Notes: a model not told the origin generated them from the letters alone. A stretch of DNA of 64,000 nt from Mariniflexile sp. TRM1-10 (GCF_003425985.1 NZ_CP022985.1:1649501-1713500), one strand, 5' to 3'. Positions 44,464 to 54,581 are shown, counted from the first letter of the stretch. Program-made: numbers and translations.

Positions 44464-45855
44464 TTATAATTTAAATATTTTCATAATAAATTTAGGAAAT
44501 ACATAAAAAGCAAAAAAAGGTAATATAAAATACACGTAGCCATTTGTAAGGTCTCCTCTTAGTAAAAATATCAAATGTATAGCAAAATAAAATGCAGCAA
44601 ATTGCCTAAGAGGGTCATTTGATTTTAACCAATTAACAAACTTCAAACAAATCAGGGCTAAAAGAATTCCAAATAAAATAATTCCCACAAAACCAAAATC
44701 CACATAAGACTCAGCAACCAAAGGGTCTGCTAAATTATGAAACCATCTACTTTCATCATGATATTTTTGTATGTGCTCTCCCATCAATTCTCCTGTAGTT
44801 ATAGGTTTATCTTTCCAAATAGCTCGAGGTATAAAAAAGAATAATGATGGTAATAGTTGTGTTCCCATAGCAAACCCTTCTTTTTCCGTATAATCTATAG
44901 TGGTTGCAACCATCATAAATGCATCAAAGTTTAAACTTACTAATTGGGAAGAAATACTCTCGCTTATATGCTCTACTGTGAACGTTTCTTTAAAAGACAT
45001 TTCAGATAAAGCTTTATTGGAATGCGTAATTAGACTAGTTGCAGGAAAAATAACAATTAGACTAAAAAATAAAATTACTAAAATTTTAAAATTGCTATTA
45101 ATCCATTTAGAATAAACAAAATACATTAAAGCTATATAAATAGGTCCTAATGCATTCCTTTTAGCTGTTAGCGGATTTTTATATAATAATAATAATAATA
45201 ATAACAGTACTACAATTATTACAATTATATAAAAGTTAAGTTTTCTATGTCTCCAATTTCTTTTTATATAATCTATGCCCAATATTAATGGGGCTAATGG
45301 TAAATAAAACAAAAACTTAGCATTAATAATTCCCTCGCTCTTGCTAATTATGGACGAAAAGGAGGTTAAACTGATCTTTTCAATCAAGTAATCTAATTTC
45401 CAAATAAACACTACTATATTCAAAACAAATAATAATAGAATATAAAATGGAATTTTTGGGCTAAATTTAATAATAATTGGGGATGACTCTCTTTTGATAA
45501 GTGAAAAATAAACTAAAAAAAAAACCGAATTGAATAATATTATTAAAACATTGGTTTTTAGAATAAGCTCATCTGAATATCTAAGCCCATTAAATAATCG
45601 TTTATTGTTTTCAGCAAAAAAACTATCGATTTGCAAAATAGGAGCTATAATAAAAAAAAGATATGAAAAAACTATATATGAAGCAATAAAAGGAGAATAC
45701 TCTTTATGGTTAAACATATAAAGTATTGTAAAAAAATACAAAACTGAAAAATTAACCATAAATAAAACTCTATGCTCAAAAGGAATATTATTGCCTACCA
45801 AAAAAACAATAAAAATTAATAAAAAAACTGTTAGAAAAAGAAGTCTGGTTTTCAT
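44464..45855 (-). CDS. O-antigen polymerase-like membrane protein (Wzy)
   Basis: A 463-residue protein with about 12 helices. KRNALGPIYIALMYFVY and the loop ending LADPLVAESYVDFGFVGII match oligosaccharide repeat-unit polymerases. It is likely to join the repeat units formed by the enzymes in this locus. A seven-copy AAT triplet run (about 45184-45204) encodes a poly-leucine stretch within one helix. Confidence 0.8.
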   Translation of the reverse strand: MKTRLLFLTVFLLIFIVFLVGNNIPFEHRVLFMVNFSVLYFFTILYMFNHKEYSPFIASYIVFSYLFFIIAPILQIDSFFAENNKRLFNGLRYSDELILKTNVLIILFNSVFFLVYFSLIKRESSPIIIKFSPKIPFYILLLFVLNIVVFIWKLDYLIEKISLTSFSSIISKSEGIINAKFLFYLPLAPLILGIDYIKRNWRHRKLNFYIIVIIVVLLLLLLLLYKNPLTAKRNALGPIYIALMYFVYSKWINSNFKILVILFFSLIVIFPATSLITHSNKALSEMSFKETFTVEHISESISSQLVSLNFDAFMMVATTIDYTEKEGFAMGTQLLPSLFFFIPRAIWKDKPITTGELMGEHIQKYHDESRWFHNLADPLVAESYVDFGFVGIILFGILLALICLKFVNWLKSNDPLRQFAAFYFAIHLIFLLRGDLTNGYVYFILPFFAFYVFPKFIMKIFKL

Positions 45856-45908
45856 TTATTCTAATTGTGGTTTAAAAAAATCATTTCAGTTGAAAATTAA
45901 TTAAACTT

Positions 45909-47195
45909 TTAAAAATTTAGCTTTAAGATTTTAAAATTTAGCTTTAAAACTAAAATAAGCATTATTAAATCCATTATTATAAAACTAAACGATAAACCAA
46001 CAAGACCATTTTTTGTTATAGTGAAATACTGGATAATCAAAAGTATAGCACCCAAGATCGGATATAATGCCAACGTATTCATTTTGTTAATAGACATTGG
46101 TAACATACTAGCTGCATTCCAAATATTGTAGAAAAAAATTGAAACTAACATAAAAACCATAAATAAATCATTATACAAAAAAGGTTTCTTAATCCATAAT
46201 TTAAAAATAATATCTCTTAAAAAATATAATCCTAAACAAGAGATTAAAGATATTACAGAAACTAACAATATTAACCTTTTCATTTTAACCAATGCCACAT
46301 TTAAATGATTATTACTAATTAATATTGTAAACTCAGGCATAGTTTGGATATAAATAATACCAATAAATGCTCTTATAGAATTAACTATTGTTCTTATAGT
46401 GTTAAACACCACTACACTTGCCGATCCTAATATAATTCCAACTAACAATGTACAACCTTGTATAAAAAGCGCCGTACCAAATTGAAAAAAACCAAGCTTT
46501 AAAGAAACAGGGATTAACTCAATGGTTCTACTACAATCTGTTGTAAAACCAAATTTATAAAAATTGTTTTTATATAATGTAATGTTAATTATTATCATAA
46601 CCAAAATCCTTATAATTACCATCATCATAGGAATATAATATAGTGGTGCCTGAATTTTTAGTGTTAATAATGTTACTCCAAAATCTAAAAAAAGAGTCAG
46701 TGCCAAAAAATACTCGTGCTTATGAAATAAGTTTAAAGCTCTAAAATAGCCAATTGTAACTCGAAATATTAAAGAGAAAAAAACATTAAACACAAACCAA
46801 CCTATAATCAGAGTTGCATAATGATTCGAAATATTTTTTAAATTAAATATTTTGGAAAAATCTAAAACGCTACTCATAATAAAAAAAACAACCAAAAGAA
46901 ACAAACCTATGTAAACAAGAAAACTTACGGTACTTTTGTACAATTTTTCCTGTGCTTTATATTCTTTAAGGCTTATAAGTCTACATATTTCATTTGTAAC
47001 CGTTAAGGGCAACCCAAAGTCACTCAACAATAAATAGTTAGGGATTGTTGTTAATATGAGCCACTCACCATATAAATCAACCCCTAAAACACTTATAAAA
47101 GTAGGTATCAATAATAATTGCGATAATAATAAACAAATCCTTTGTAATAAAGATGAAAAATAATTGTGAAATTTCTTATTAATGCTTTTTTTCAT
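45909..47195 (-). CDS. Wzx-type oligosaccharide flippase
   Basis: A 428-residue protein with 12 or so helices of the MATE/polysaccharide-transport superfamily, opening with SLLQRICLLLSQLLLIPTFI and LYGEWLIL. It should flip the lipid-linked repeat unit. The ATG at 47195 is preferred; a GTG two codons upstream overlaps the previous gene's stop. The last codons are a tandem copy: a 21-base unit duplicates the LKLNFKI heptapeptide at the C-terminus. Confidence 0.86.
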   Translation of the reverse strand: MKKSINKKFHNYFSSLLQRICLLLSQLLLIPTFISVLGVDLYGEWLILTTIPNYLLLSDFGLPLTVTNEICRLISLKEYKAQEKLYKSTVSFLVYIGLFLLVVFFIMSSVLDFSKIFNLKNISNHYATLIIGWFVFNVFFSLIFRVTIGYFRALNLFHKHEYFLALTLFLDFGVTLLTLKIQAPLYYIPMMMVIIRILVMIIINITLYKNNFYKFGFTTDCSRTIELIPVSLKLGFFQFGTALFIQGCTLLVGIILGSASVVVFNTIRTIVNSIRAFIGIIYIQTMPEFTILISNNHLNVALVKMKRLILLVSVISLISCLGLYFLRDIIFKLWIKKPFLYNDLFMVFMLVSIFFYNIWNAASMLPMSINKMNTLALYPILGAILLIIQYFTITKNGLVGLSFSFIIMDLIMLILVLKLNFKILKLNF

Positions 47196-47197
47196 TC

Positions 47198-48289
47198 TCA
47201 CTTACTAAATTCTTTCAAGTGATCTATTGCCATGTTTTCAAAAGTTATATTCTTTACTCTTGCTAAATTAAGATTACTCAATCTATTTGAATAATCTTCA
47301 TTATTTATTATTTTATTAATAATTTCTCCTAAAATTTTGTAATTATCAACAGGAAAGATACATTCTTTGTTGGGTATAAGCTCAAGTCCTGCAATACATT
47401 TGTTAGTTGTTACCACGGGAAGTCCTTTTGCCATTGCTTCATTAATTACCAAACCCCATACATCTCCTCTAGATGGCAAAACAAGCAAATCTGCAGCTAA
47501 AAACCATTTATCTAAATCTAGTTTTGTCTGAAAACCAACATAATTAATATTTTTTAAATTTAATTGATTTTGAATCTCAATATACTCTTCCATCGGTTGT
47601 CCTCCTATAAAATAAACCCCCACATCTTCTGAAAAATACTTACAACTTTTAAGCAGTACATCAAAACCTTTAATTGGAACAAATCTACCAACGGCAATAA
47701 CAATCTTTTTGTATGGAATACCTAATTCCCTTTTATTTTTCGATTTTTGTTCCTTCGTTAAAACCTTAGGAATAATATCACATTTAAATAAACTTGTAAA
47801 TGTATATCTTATAAGTTTGGCTTCTTCAGCACCATAATGAATTAAATACTTGTCCGATTCTACACCTGTACTAAAATAACCTTTTGCCCCAGAAAATAAC
47901 ATTTTCTTTACTGAAGATTTTAATTTAGATTCTTTTAATGAGACATAACCTCCATCCGTTTCAAAATAATATTCAATTTTTAATATTTTTAAGAGAATTA
48001 TAAGGATCGATTGTGTTCTGGTATTATATGTACATATAATTATCTTATCATATCGACCAAAAATCACTTTCTTTATTAAAGAAAACAATATAGCTTTTTC
48101 ATTAAATAATTCACTAAAAAAATAATGCTTAAACGAAGATATAGAATCATCATTCCAATTAAAAGTAGACGCTCGCTTTTTGGACCTCCTACCTTCAAAA
48201 AATATCGTTAGATTACAATATTTTGCCAATTCTGAAAAAAAATCAATTCTATATGGACTGGGAATATTTGTTACAAAAAGTACATTCAT
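47198..48289 (-). CDS. Glycosyltransferase family 4
   Basis: A 363-residue GT-B enzyme. FVTNIPSPYRIDFFSEL begins the acceptor domain; VAVGRFVPIKGFDVLL-like and SRGDVWGLVINEAMAKGLPV give the donor site with its Glu-x7-Glu equivalent. Substrates unknown. A 109-base gap of nearly pure A/T separates it from the glycerophosphotransferase gene. Confidence 0.9.
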   Translation of the reverse strand: MNVLFVTNIPSPYRIDFFSELAKYCNLTIFFEGRRSKKRASTFNWNDDSISSFKHYFFSELFNEKAILFSLIKKVIFGRYDKIIICTYNTRTQSILIILLKILKIEYYFETDGGYVSLKESKLKSSVKKMLFSGAKGYFSTGVESDKYLIHYGAEEAKLIRYTFTSLFKCDIIPKVLTKEQKSKNKRELGIPYKKIVIAVGRFVPIKGFDVLLKSCKYFSEDVGVYFIGGQPMEEYIEIQNQLNLKNINYVGFQTKLDLDKWFLAADLLVLPSRGDVWGLVINEAMAKGLPVVTTNKCIAGLELIPNKECIFPVDNYKILGEIINKIINNEDYSNRLSNLNLARVKNITFENMAIDHLKEFSK

Positions 48290-48398
48290 TACTTAATAAT
48301 TAAAGTTTCTAAAAAAATATAAAAGCTGTAGAAAAAAGCTCATAAAAATTAAATAGGATAGTTTTTTTAAAATAATAAAATGGTATTGATTTACTTTT

Positions 48399-49577
48399 TT
48401 AAGCATTAGTCTCAACTAAATTATTAAATACTTTCTCTGAAAAATTTGAGGTAATATCATGAAATTTATCCTTAACTATTTTTCTCTTTTCACTAAAATT
48501 ATCTTTTTTATATAAAAAAAGCTCATTTAAAAAAATTATTAATTCTTCAATCGTAGAAATTACTTTGCCAGGCATGTACTCTTTTGGATTTTCAAAAACA
48601 AACCCTCTAGAATTAAAATATTCATGAAAATCAGAAAACACAAAACCAATAGGTTTATCTAATAATAGAAAATCAATATATATTGACGAAAAATCTGTTA
48701 ACATTAAATCTATTGAACCTAAAACAGAGTATAATGTAACTCCGTTTCCGGTAAAATGTGATTCATTTATAAAATAAATATTTGAATACTTTTGGAAATC
48801 ATTTACACTCATGTAATCCATAGGATGCAATTTAACGAAACAAACCGTTTCTATATTTATTAAGTGATTATTCAATAAGTTTAAATTGTTATTGCTAAAA
48901 AAATCTTTCGCTTTATCTATTTTTCCATCATTTCTAACATCTCCTATTACAGATTTTCGGTAAGTTGGCATCCATAAAATAGTTTTCTTGAATAAATCTT
49001 CATTTATTCCTAATAAATGGCATAAACTATATTTATTTTCAAACATAAAATCATTTCTAGGTTGACCGGTCACAAATACATTATTGTTTTGTATGTTAAA
49101 TGCTTGTGACATAATATTTTTAAATATTTTAGATGTCGCGATTAGATAATGAGATTTAGGGACAATTTTATTATTGTCTAAATGACCAATGTTTTTAAGA
49201 GGCATTCCGTGCCATAAATTAATATTAACTTGTTTATTTGACAATGAGAGCTTATTAAATAAGCCATGTGTATGAATAATATATTTAGATTTCAAGAAGA
49301 CCCACACTCCTTTTAAAGAGTTTTTCTTAACTAATGAAAAATTTGAACATGATGTATAGTTTGATATTGTTTTATAATAGTCTTGCTTTTTGTTTACATG
49401 ATCAATTAACCAAATATTATTAAATTCTGGATAATGGTTAATTATATAAATAAATAGCGCAAAGCTATTATCCGAAACATCGGGAAAACTGTGATAAACT
49501 ATTGTATTATCATTCGTGCTAATAAAGATTCGTGCTATCTTTAAAATTAATGAAATTGATTTTTTTAAAATCATCAT
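48399..49577 (-). CDS. CDP-glycerol glycerophosphotransferase family protein
   Basis: A 392-residue enzyme of the TagB/TagF family. H123 in NLWHGMPLK and the later FVTGQPRND, ILWMPTYRKS and LTDFSSIYIDFLLLDKPIGF segments are the family blocks. It should transfer glycerol phosphate from CDP-glycerol to a glycan or lipid-linked acceptor. Its length corresponds to a single catalytic domain, without the long N-terminal region of B. subtilis TagF, so it may add single or few units. Its start overlaps the stop of the gpsA-tagD fusion by four bases (ATGA). Confidence 0.9.
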   Translation of the reverse strand: MMILKKSISLILKIARIFISTNDNTIVYHSFPDVSDNSFALFIYIINHYPEFNNIWLIDHVNKKQDYYKTISNYTSCSNFSLVKKNSLKGVWVFLKSKYIIHTHGLFNKLSLSNKQVNINLWHGMPLKNIGHLDNNKIVPKSHYLIATSKIFKNIMSQAFNIQNNNVFVTGQPRNDFMFENKYSLCHLLGINEDLFKKTILWMPTYRKSVIGDVRNDGKIDKAKDFFSNNNLNLLNNHLINIETVCFVKLHPMDYMSVNDFQKYSNIYFINESHFTGNGVTLYSVLGSIDLMLTDFSSIYIDFLLLDKPIGFVFSDFHEYFNSRGFVFENPKEYMPGKVISTIEELIIFLNELFLYKKDNFSEKRKIVKDKFHDITSNFSEKVFNNLVETNA

Positions 49578-50932
49578 TTATCAATAATTGATTTTAATTT
49601 AGTTGTAGAAATCCCAACTGTTCTTGGCAGGTAAATGACCTCACAATATTCTTTTAAATTATCGAACTTGCCTTTCCAATCATCTCCCATTACGAAAATA
49701 TCAATTTCATTGTTTTTAATATCCTCAATTTTTTGTTCCCATTCAGATTCTGGAATTACCAAATCTACATAATGGACTGCTTCTAAGAATTCTTTTCTTT
49801 TTTCATAAGGAATTTGACACTCCTTTCCTTTTATCTTATTAAATTCATCAGTAGAAATACCTACAACTAATCTATCTCCAAGCTCTTTTGCACGCCTTAG
49901 AATTTCTATGTGCCCATAGTGTAATAAATCAAAAGTTCCATAAGTTAAAACTGTTTTCATTTTTTTATCCACTAAAGAATCAAAATGAATATCAAAGTTT
50001 GATTCTTTATTTGCAAAAAAAGATTCTAACTTAGAGAATAGTGGTAGTCTCTTTTTTGTTTCGCTCGATAATAAGCTGTTCGTCAGCTTTATTGTTTTTA
50101 AACCTTCTAAGACAACTTTATTCCTTTTAGAGCCTGATTTGTAAAACCCTTTTCCTATTAATAATCCTAACGTTCTATTTCTACTTAAATCATTAAGAGA
50201 TGTAATTCCAACATCACCATAACCGCAGGCCAAAAACAATGAATCTTCTCTTCCACCAAGTTCTTTAAGTAATATCCTTATTTCTGAAAAAGATTTTGTT
50301 AAAATCATAAATCTTGTATTTGGCGAGTTATATTTAGCATCAACAATGCCTATTAAAATAGCATAAATATTCTTTAATACACTTAACAGTTCTACCCCCC
50401 TTATATCTGTTGTGTAGTCTATATGAATATTAGTATTAAAAATTACTTGTTCTATTTTTAAGTACTGGTCTTTTGTTTTAAACCCTAATGTGAAAATTGA
50501 ATGGGCATTATTTATCAATTCTGAAGAAAAAGTTGGCCCTTTCATGGTTACGACATTAACAGTGTTTAATTCTTTTTTTAAATACTCAACTATTGTTTCA
50601 CCGTTTTTAAAAATTCCTTTAGATAGATTTACAATTAATGCGTCTTTTGGAATGAATTTCTTTATGTCTTCTATAGTTTTGGCTATTCTTTTAGAAGGTA
50701 TAGCTAAAAATATTATTTGTGCTTTTAATAAATCTGATGCCTCTGTTGTGGCCGATAATGATTTGTTTAATTTTTTATTAGGAAAATACCTTTTGTTGGT
50801 GTTAAGCTTATTTATTTCTTCTTCTTGTTCCTTATTTCTAATCAACAAAACAATTTTATTTTGTGGATTATCAGCTAATTGATTTCCAATTGCTGTTCCA
50901 AAAACCCCTCCTCCTAATAAAAAAATATTCAT
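49574..50932 (-). CDS. GpsA-TagD fusion: glycerol-3-phosphate dehydrogenase/cytidylyltransferase
   Basis: A 452-residue bifunctional protein. Residues 1 to about 318 are NAD(P)-dependent glycerol-3-phosphate dehydrogenase: GGGVFGTA (7-14), MKGPTF (130-135), catalytic K187 in VLKNIY, and SRNRTLG (250-256). From M325 to the end it is glycerol-3-phosphate cytidylyltransferase: YGTFDLLHYGH with H338 and H341, and RTVGIST (437-443). It would convert dihydroxyacetone phosphate to sn-glycerol 3-phosphate and then to CDP-glycerol on one chain, the exact donor for the next gene product. No frameshift or stop separates the halves. A separate housekeeping gpsA is expected elsewhere. Confidence 0.92.
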   Translation of the reverse strand: MNIFLLGGGVFGTAIGNQLADNPQNKIVLLIRNKEQEEEINKLNTNKRYFPNKKLNKSLSATTEASDLLKAQIIFLAIPSKRIAKTIEDIKKFIPKDALIVNLSKGIFKNGETIVEYLKKELNTVNVVTMKGPTFSSELINNAHSIFTLGFKTKDQYLKIEQVIFNTNIHIDYTTDIRGVELLSVLKNIYAILIGIVDAKYNSPNTRFMILTKSFSEIRILLKELGGREDSLFLACGYGDVGITSLNDLSRNRTLGLLIGKGFYKSGSKRNKVVLEGLKTIKLTNSLLSSETKKRLPLFSKLESFFANKESNFDIHFDSLVDKKMKTVLTYGTFDLLHYGHIEILRRAKELGDRLVVGISTDEFNKIKGKECQIPYEKRKEFLEAVHYVDLVIPESEWEQKIEDIKNNEIDIFVMGDDWKGKFDNLKEYCEVIYLPRTVGISTTKLKSIIDK

Positions 50933-51008
50933 TTCTAGTGTTTTATTTACTAATAATTTATCTATATAGCAAAATTATAATTAAAAGAAATTAGTCATTT
51001 CTTTTGTT

Positions 51009-52049
51009 TCAATTATACCAATTATAAACTTTTTCAATCCCTTCTTCTAATTCAACTTTATGTATCCACCCTAAGCTATTTAATTTAGAAACATCTGTTA
51101 ACTTTCGCATGGTGCCATCTGGTTTATTGGTATTAAAAACCAAACTGCCTTTAAAACCAATCACGTTTTTTACTGTTTCAGCAAGTTCTTTAATAGAAAT
51201 ATCTTCTCCTGTACCTATGTTTATATGCGTATTTCTAACTTCTTTATCTCCGTGGTTATAGGTGTCTGAAAAATTTCGGCTTTCCATTAAAAAAACGCAC
51301 GCATCGGCCATATCCTCACTCCAAAGAAACTCCCGTTTTGGTTTGCCAGAGCCCCAAATTTCAACACTGTTTTCTGTAACCCCAAATTTGCTTAAATATG
51401 TTTTTGCTTCTTCTATGGTATCAACTCCTAAATCCTTCAAAACCTCATCATACTTTGATTCGGAAAGCAATTTTGCCAAATATATTTTCCTTATTAAAGC
51501 TGGTAATACATGAGACTTTTCTAAATCAAAATTGTCGTTAGGTCCATATAAATTTGTTGGCATTACAGAAATAAAATTGGTGCCATATTGTAAATTATAG
51601 CTTTCACACATTTTAATACCCGCAATTTTAGCAATAGCATAAGGCTCATTAGTATATTCCAGAGTATCCGTTAACAAATACTCTTCTTTCATGGGTTGCG
51701 GTGCATTTTTAGGATATATACAAGTACTTCCTAAAAACAAAAGCTTTTTTACCTTGTGGACATAGCTTTGATGAATCACGTTATTCTGAATCATCATATT
51801 TTCATAAATAAAATCAGCTCTATACGTGTTATTAGCCACAATACCTCCTACCTTAGCGGCAGCTAAAAAGACATAGTCTGGTTTTTCTTTACTAAAAAAA
51901 GTTTCCACTGCAACTTGGTTTGTTAAATCTAGTTCTTTGTGTGTTCTAGTAACAATGTTATTATACCCTTTGCTTTGAAGGTTTTTTAAAATAGCGCTTC
52001 CTACCAAACCTCTATGGCCTGCAATGTATATCTTAGACGTTTTATCCAT
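51009..52049 (-). CDS. fcl: GDP-L-fucose synthase
   Basis: A 346-residue SDR that epimerises and reduces GDP-4-keto-6-deoxymannose. [12 protein letters not shown] (9-20) binds NADP, and YAIAKIAG contains the Tyr-x3-Lys pair. [10 protein letters not shown] (105-114) and [13 protein letters not shown] are family segments. It is a little longer than E. coli WcaG because of an inserted helix pair near 200-225 ([17 protein letters not shown]), common in Bacteroidota. It follows gmd by five bases. Confidence 0.93.
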   Translation of the reverse strand: MDKTSKIYIAGHRGLVGSAILKNLQSKGYNNIVTRTHKELDLTNQVAVETFFSKEKPDYVFLAAAKVGGIVANNTYRADFIYENMMIQNNVIHQSYVHKVKKLLFLGSTCIYPKNAPQPMKEEYLLTDTLEYTNEPYAIAKIAGIKMCESYNLQYGTNFISVMPTNLYGPNDNFDLEKSHVLPALIRKIYLAKLLSESKYDEVLKDLGVDTIEEAKTYLSKFGVTENSVEIWGSGKPKREFLWSEDMADACVFLMESRNFSDTYNHGDKEVRNTHINIGTGEDISIKELAETVKNVIGFKGSLVFNTNKPDGTMRKLTDVSKLNSLGWIHKVELEEGIEKVYNWYN

Positions 52050-52054
52050 AAATA

Positions 52055-53173
52055 TTATTCGAAATAATTTTTTATTCGGTAGCCTCCATCTTTTAAGTAC
52101 TGGTGCTTTTCCATAAGTATTATATCGCTTGTCATCATATCTTCAACTAAAGCAGCTAAATCATATTTGGGTACCCATCCTAATTTTTCTTTGGCTTTGG
52201 TGGCATCACCTATTAACAAATCTACTTCGGTTGGTCTAAAGTACTTTTCATCAACAGCTATAACTTCTTTACCAATTTCTATTTGATATTTTGGATTATT
52301 ACATGCTTTAATATAGCCCTTTTCTTGAGAACCTGTGCCTTTAAATTCCAATTCTACCCCCACATGGTTAAAACACATTTTAACAAAATCGCGTACTGTT
52401 GTTGTTTTTCCCGTGGCAATTACCCAGTCTTCCGCTTCATCTGCCTGAAGAATCATCCACATCATACGAATATAATCTTTAGCATGTCCCCAATCTCTTT
52501 GGGCATCTAAATTTCCTAAATATACTTTTTCTTGTAACCCAAGTGCTATTTTTGATGTGGCTCTTGTTATTTTTCTGGTTACAAATGTTTCGCCTCGAAT
52601 AGGTGATTCATGGTTAAATAGAATGCCATTACAAGCATACATCCCATAAGCCTCTCGATAGTTAACCGTTATCCAATAGGCATACATTTTTGCTACGGCA
52701 TACGGGCTTCTTGGGTAAAATGGCGTGGTTTCGGTTTGTGGTACTTCTTGTACTTTACCGTAAAGCTCGGATGTGGACGCTTGATAAATCCTCGTTTTCT
52801 TTTCCATTCCTAAAAGACGGATGGCTTCTAGTAACCTTAAAGTGCCTATACCATCGGCATTTGCTGTGTATTCGGGCATTTCGAACGATACATGCACATG
52901 GCTCATGGCTGCCAAATTGTATATTTCGTCAGGTTGAACTTCTTGTATAATTCTTGTTAGGTTGGTACTATCGGTTAAATCTCCATAATGAAGAAAAAAA
53001 TTACGATTCTCTACATGTGGGTCTTGATACAAGTGATCTATTCTATCAGTGTTAAACAGAGACGATCTTCTTTTTATTCCATGAACCTCGTATCCCTTTT
53101 TTAATAGAAACTCACTTAAATAAGCACCGTCTTGTCCAGTTACACCAGTAATTAAGGCTACTTTCTTTTTCAT
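52055..53173 (-). CDS. gmd: GDP-mannose 4,6-dehydratase
   Basis: A 372-residue [19 protein letters not shown] (8-23), the GIKRRSS NADP loop, and [10 protein letters not shown] with Tyr-x3-Lys. It makes GDP-4-keto-6-deoxymannose, the substrate of the next gene product. Length and motifs are standard. Confidence 0.96.
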   Translation of the reverse strand: MKKKVALITGVTGQDGAYLSEFLLKKGYEVHGIKRRSSLFNTDRIDHLYQDPHVENRNFFLHYGDLTDSTNLTRIIQEVQPDEIYNLAAMSHVHVSFEMPEYTANADGIGTLRLLEAIRLLGMEKKTRIYQASTSELYGKVQEVPQTETTPFYPRSPYAVAKMYAYWITVNYREAYGMYACNGILFNHESPIRGETFVTRKITRATSKIALGLQEKVYLGNLDAQRDWGHAKDYIRMMWMILQADEAEDWVIATGKTTTVRDFVKMCFNHVGVELEFKGTGSQEKGYIKACNNPKYQIEIGKEVIAVDEKYFRPTEVDLLIGDATKAKEKLGWVPKYDLAALVEDMMTSDIILMEKHQYLKDGGYRIKNYFE

Positions 53174-53185
53174 TACAATATTTGT

Positions 53186-54022
53186 TTAAGGCAATTTTGA
53201 TTTTATTAAAACCGAATTTATCGGTCGTTTTGCAAAAGTACGATAGTTATTACTTTTTACAAGCTTTATAAGTTTTAAAATATTATTTTCATGCAAAACT
53301 TGTTTTGCAAAATCGTACCACGTCATTACTTTTTCGTCACAAAAATGATAAATTCCATACGTATCATTTCTACTTACTATTAATTTATAGATAAACTCAG
53401 CTAAATTTTCGGTGTCTGTTGGACAGCCTTTTTGCGTATTGGTTATAAAAAGGTTTTTTTCAACTTTTGCTTTTTCTAATATAGACTTGTAAAAGTTTTT
53501 CCCATATTTTTTACTGTACAACCACGATGTTCTAATAATAAAATATTTGCTTAAAGTGTTTTGTATGTGTTGTTCTCCTAAAAGTTTCGATTTACCATAT
53601 TCGTTTATTGGGTTTGGTAAATCGGTCACTTTATATGGTTCTTTTTTTTCTCCATCAAAAACATAATCGGTTGATATATGAACTAAAACCGTATTGGTTT
53701 CTTTACAAGCTTCGGCTAGATTTTTAACAGCCTCGGCATTTACTTTATAGGCGATATCGGGTGTTTTTTCAGCTTGTTCAACGTTTGTATAGGCTGCACA
53801 ATTTATACAATAATCAAATTTATACTTTTCAAAAAAAAACTCAATCTCTCTTTTGTTAGTAATATCTAATTCAGATTTAGAAGTGAACCTAAAATCAAAA
53901 GTACTATTGCCAGCATATAATTCTTGTATGGTCAGTCCTAATTGCCCATCAGCACCAGTTACTAAAATGGGCGTTGGGTGTTGGGTGTTGGGTGTTGGGG
54001 TGGTTAAATTCAGGTCTTTCAT
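53186..54022 (-). CDS. rfbD: dTDP-4-dehydrorhamnose reductase
   Basis: A 278-residue SDR giving dTDP-L-rhamnose. ILVTGADGQLG (19-29) binds NADP and the STDYVFDG segment carries the family's Thr-Asp-Tyr. The first 18 residues (MKDLNLTTPTPNTQHPTP) are not part of the normal enzyme: they are a translated heptamer array. Because the repeat unit is seven bases, any change in copy number would shift the frame relative to this ATG, so a different start or phase-variable expression is possible. Confidence 0.9.
   Translation of the reverse strand: MKDLNLTTPTPNTQHPTPILVTGADGQLGLTIQELYAGNSTFDFRFTSKSELDITNKREIEFFFEKYKFDYCINCAAYTNVEQAEKTPDIAYKVNAEAVKNLAEACKETNTVLVHISTDYVFDGEKKEPYKVTDLPNPINEYGKSKLLGEQHIQNTLSKYFIIRTSWLYSKKYGKNFYKSILEKAKVEKNLFITNTQKGCPTDTENLAEFIYKLIVSRNDTYGIYHFCDEKVMTWYDFAKQVLHENNILKLIKLVKSNNYRTFAKRPINSVLIKSKLP
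53973..54000. repeat. Heptamer array at the 5' end of rfbD
   Basis: gttgggt three times, then gttgggg. It lies inside the predicted coding region, between the ATG and the nucleotide-binding loop, at the rfbC-rfbD junction. Confidence 0.9.
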
Positions 54023-54030
54023 ACAAAAAA

Positions 54031-54576
54031 TTAAAGATTTGCCTTTTTAAAAGGTGAAAGTTTCATATCTTTTTCAGATATAATAAGTTCTTCTTCATTT
54101 AATTTCCAATCTATTTTTAAAGATTCATCATTAAATATGATGCCTCCTTCAGATGCTTTATTGTAAAAATTATCACATTTATACGAAAAAATAGTGTCCT
54201 CTTCAAGCACTACAAAACCATGGGCAAACCCTTTTGGAATAAATAATTGTTTATGAAATATATCATCTAAAATAATTGAAAAATGCTTTCCGAAAGTGTC
54301 TGAATCTTTTCTTAAATCAACACAAACATCTAGTACTTTGCCTTTTATAACTTGCACTAATTTGGCTTGGGCATTAATTCCTCTTTGAAAGTGCAACCCC
54401 CTTAATACACCTTTTGATGATTTGGATTGATTGTCCTGAACAAAACTTACTTTAATACCCGTTTGAGATTCAAATACATTTTTGTTGAAACTTTCAAAGA
54501 AATAGCCTCTTTCATCTTCAAATACTTTAGGTGTTATAACAAAACAGCCTTTTAAATATGTTTCTTCAACTTTCAT
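54031..54576 (-). CDS. rfbC: dTDP-4-dehydrorhamnose 3,5-epimerase
   Basis: A 181-residue cupin enzyme. RGYFFESFN, VLRGLHFQ (with the catalytic His) and FIPKGFAHGFVVLEE are the hallmark blocks. It lies between rfbA and rfbD with short gaps. Confidence 0.96.
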   Translation of the reverse strand: MKVEETYLKGCFVITPKVFEDERGYFFESFNKNVFESQTGIKVSFVQDNQSKSSKGVLRGLHFQRGINAQAKLVQVIKGKVLDVCVDLRKDSDTFGKHFSIILDDIFHKQLFIPKGFAHGFVVLEEDTIFSYKCDNFYNKASEGGIIFNDESLKIDWKLNEEELIISEKDMKLSPFKKANL

Positions 54577-54581
54577 AGTTC

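Noticed and set aside
43256..45855. Recent duplication of one O-antigen polymerase gene
   Set aside because: The two proteins share topology but no evident sequence similarity and belong to different Wzy-like groups.
53186..54022. rfbD as a pseudogene because of its odd N-terminus
   Set aside because: The frame is open from the ATG through the complete enzyme and all key motifs are present.
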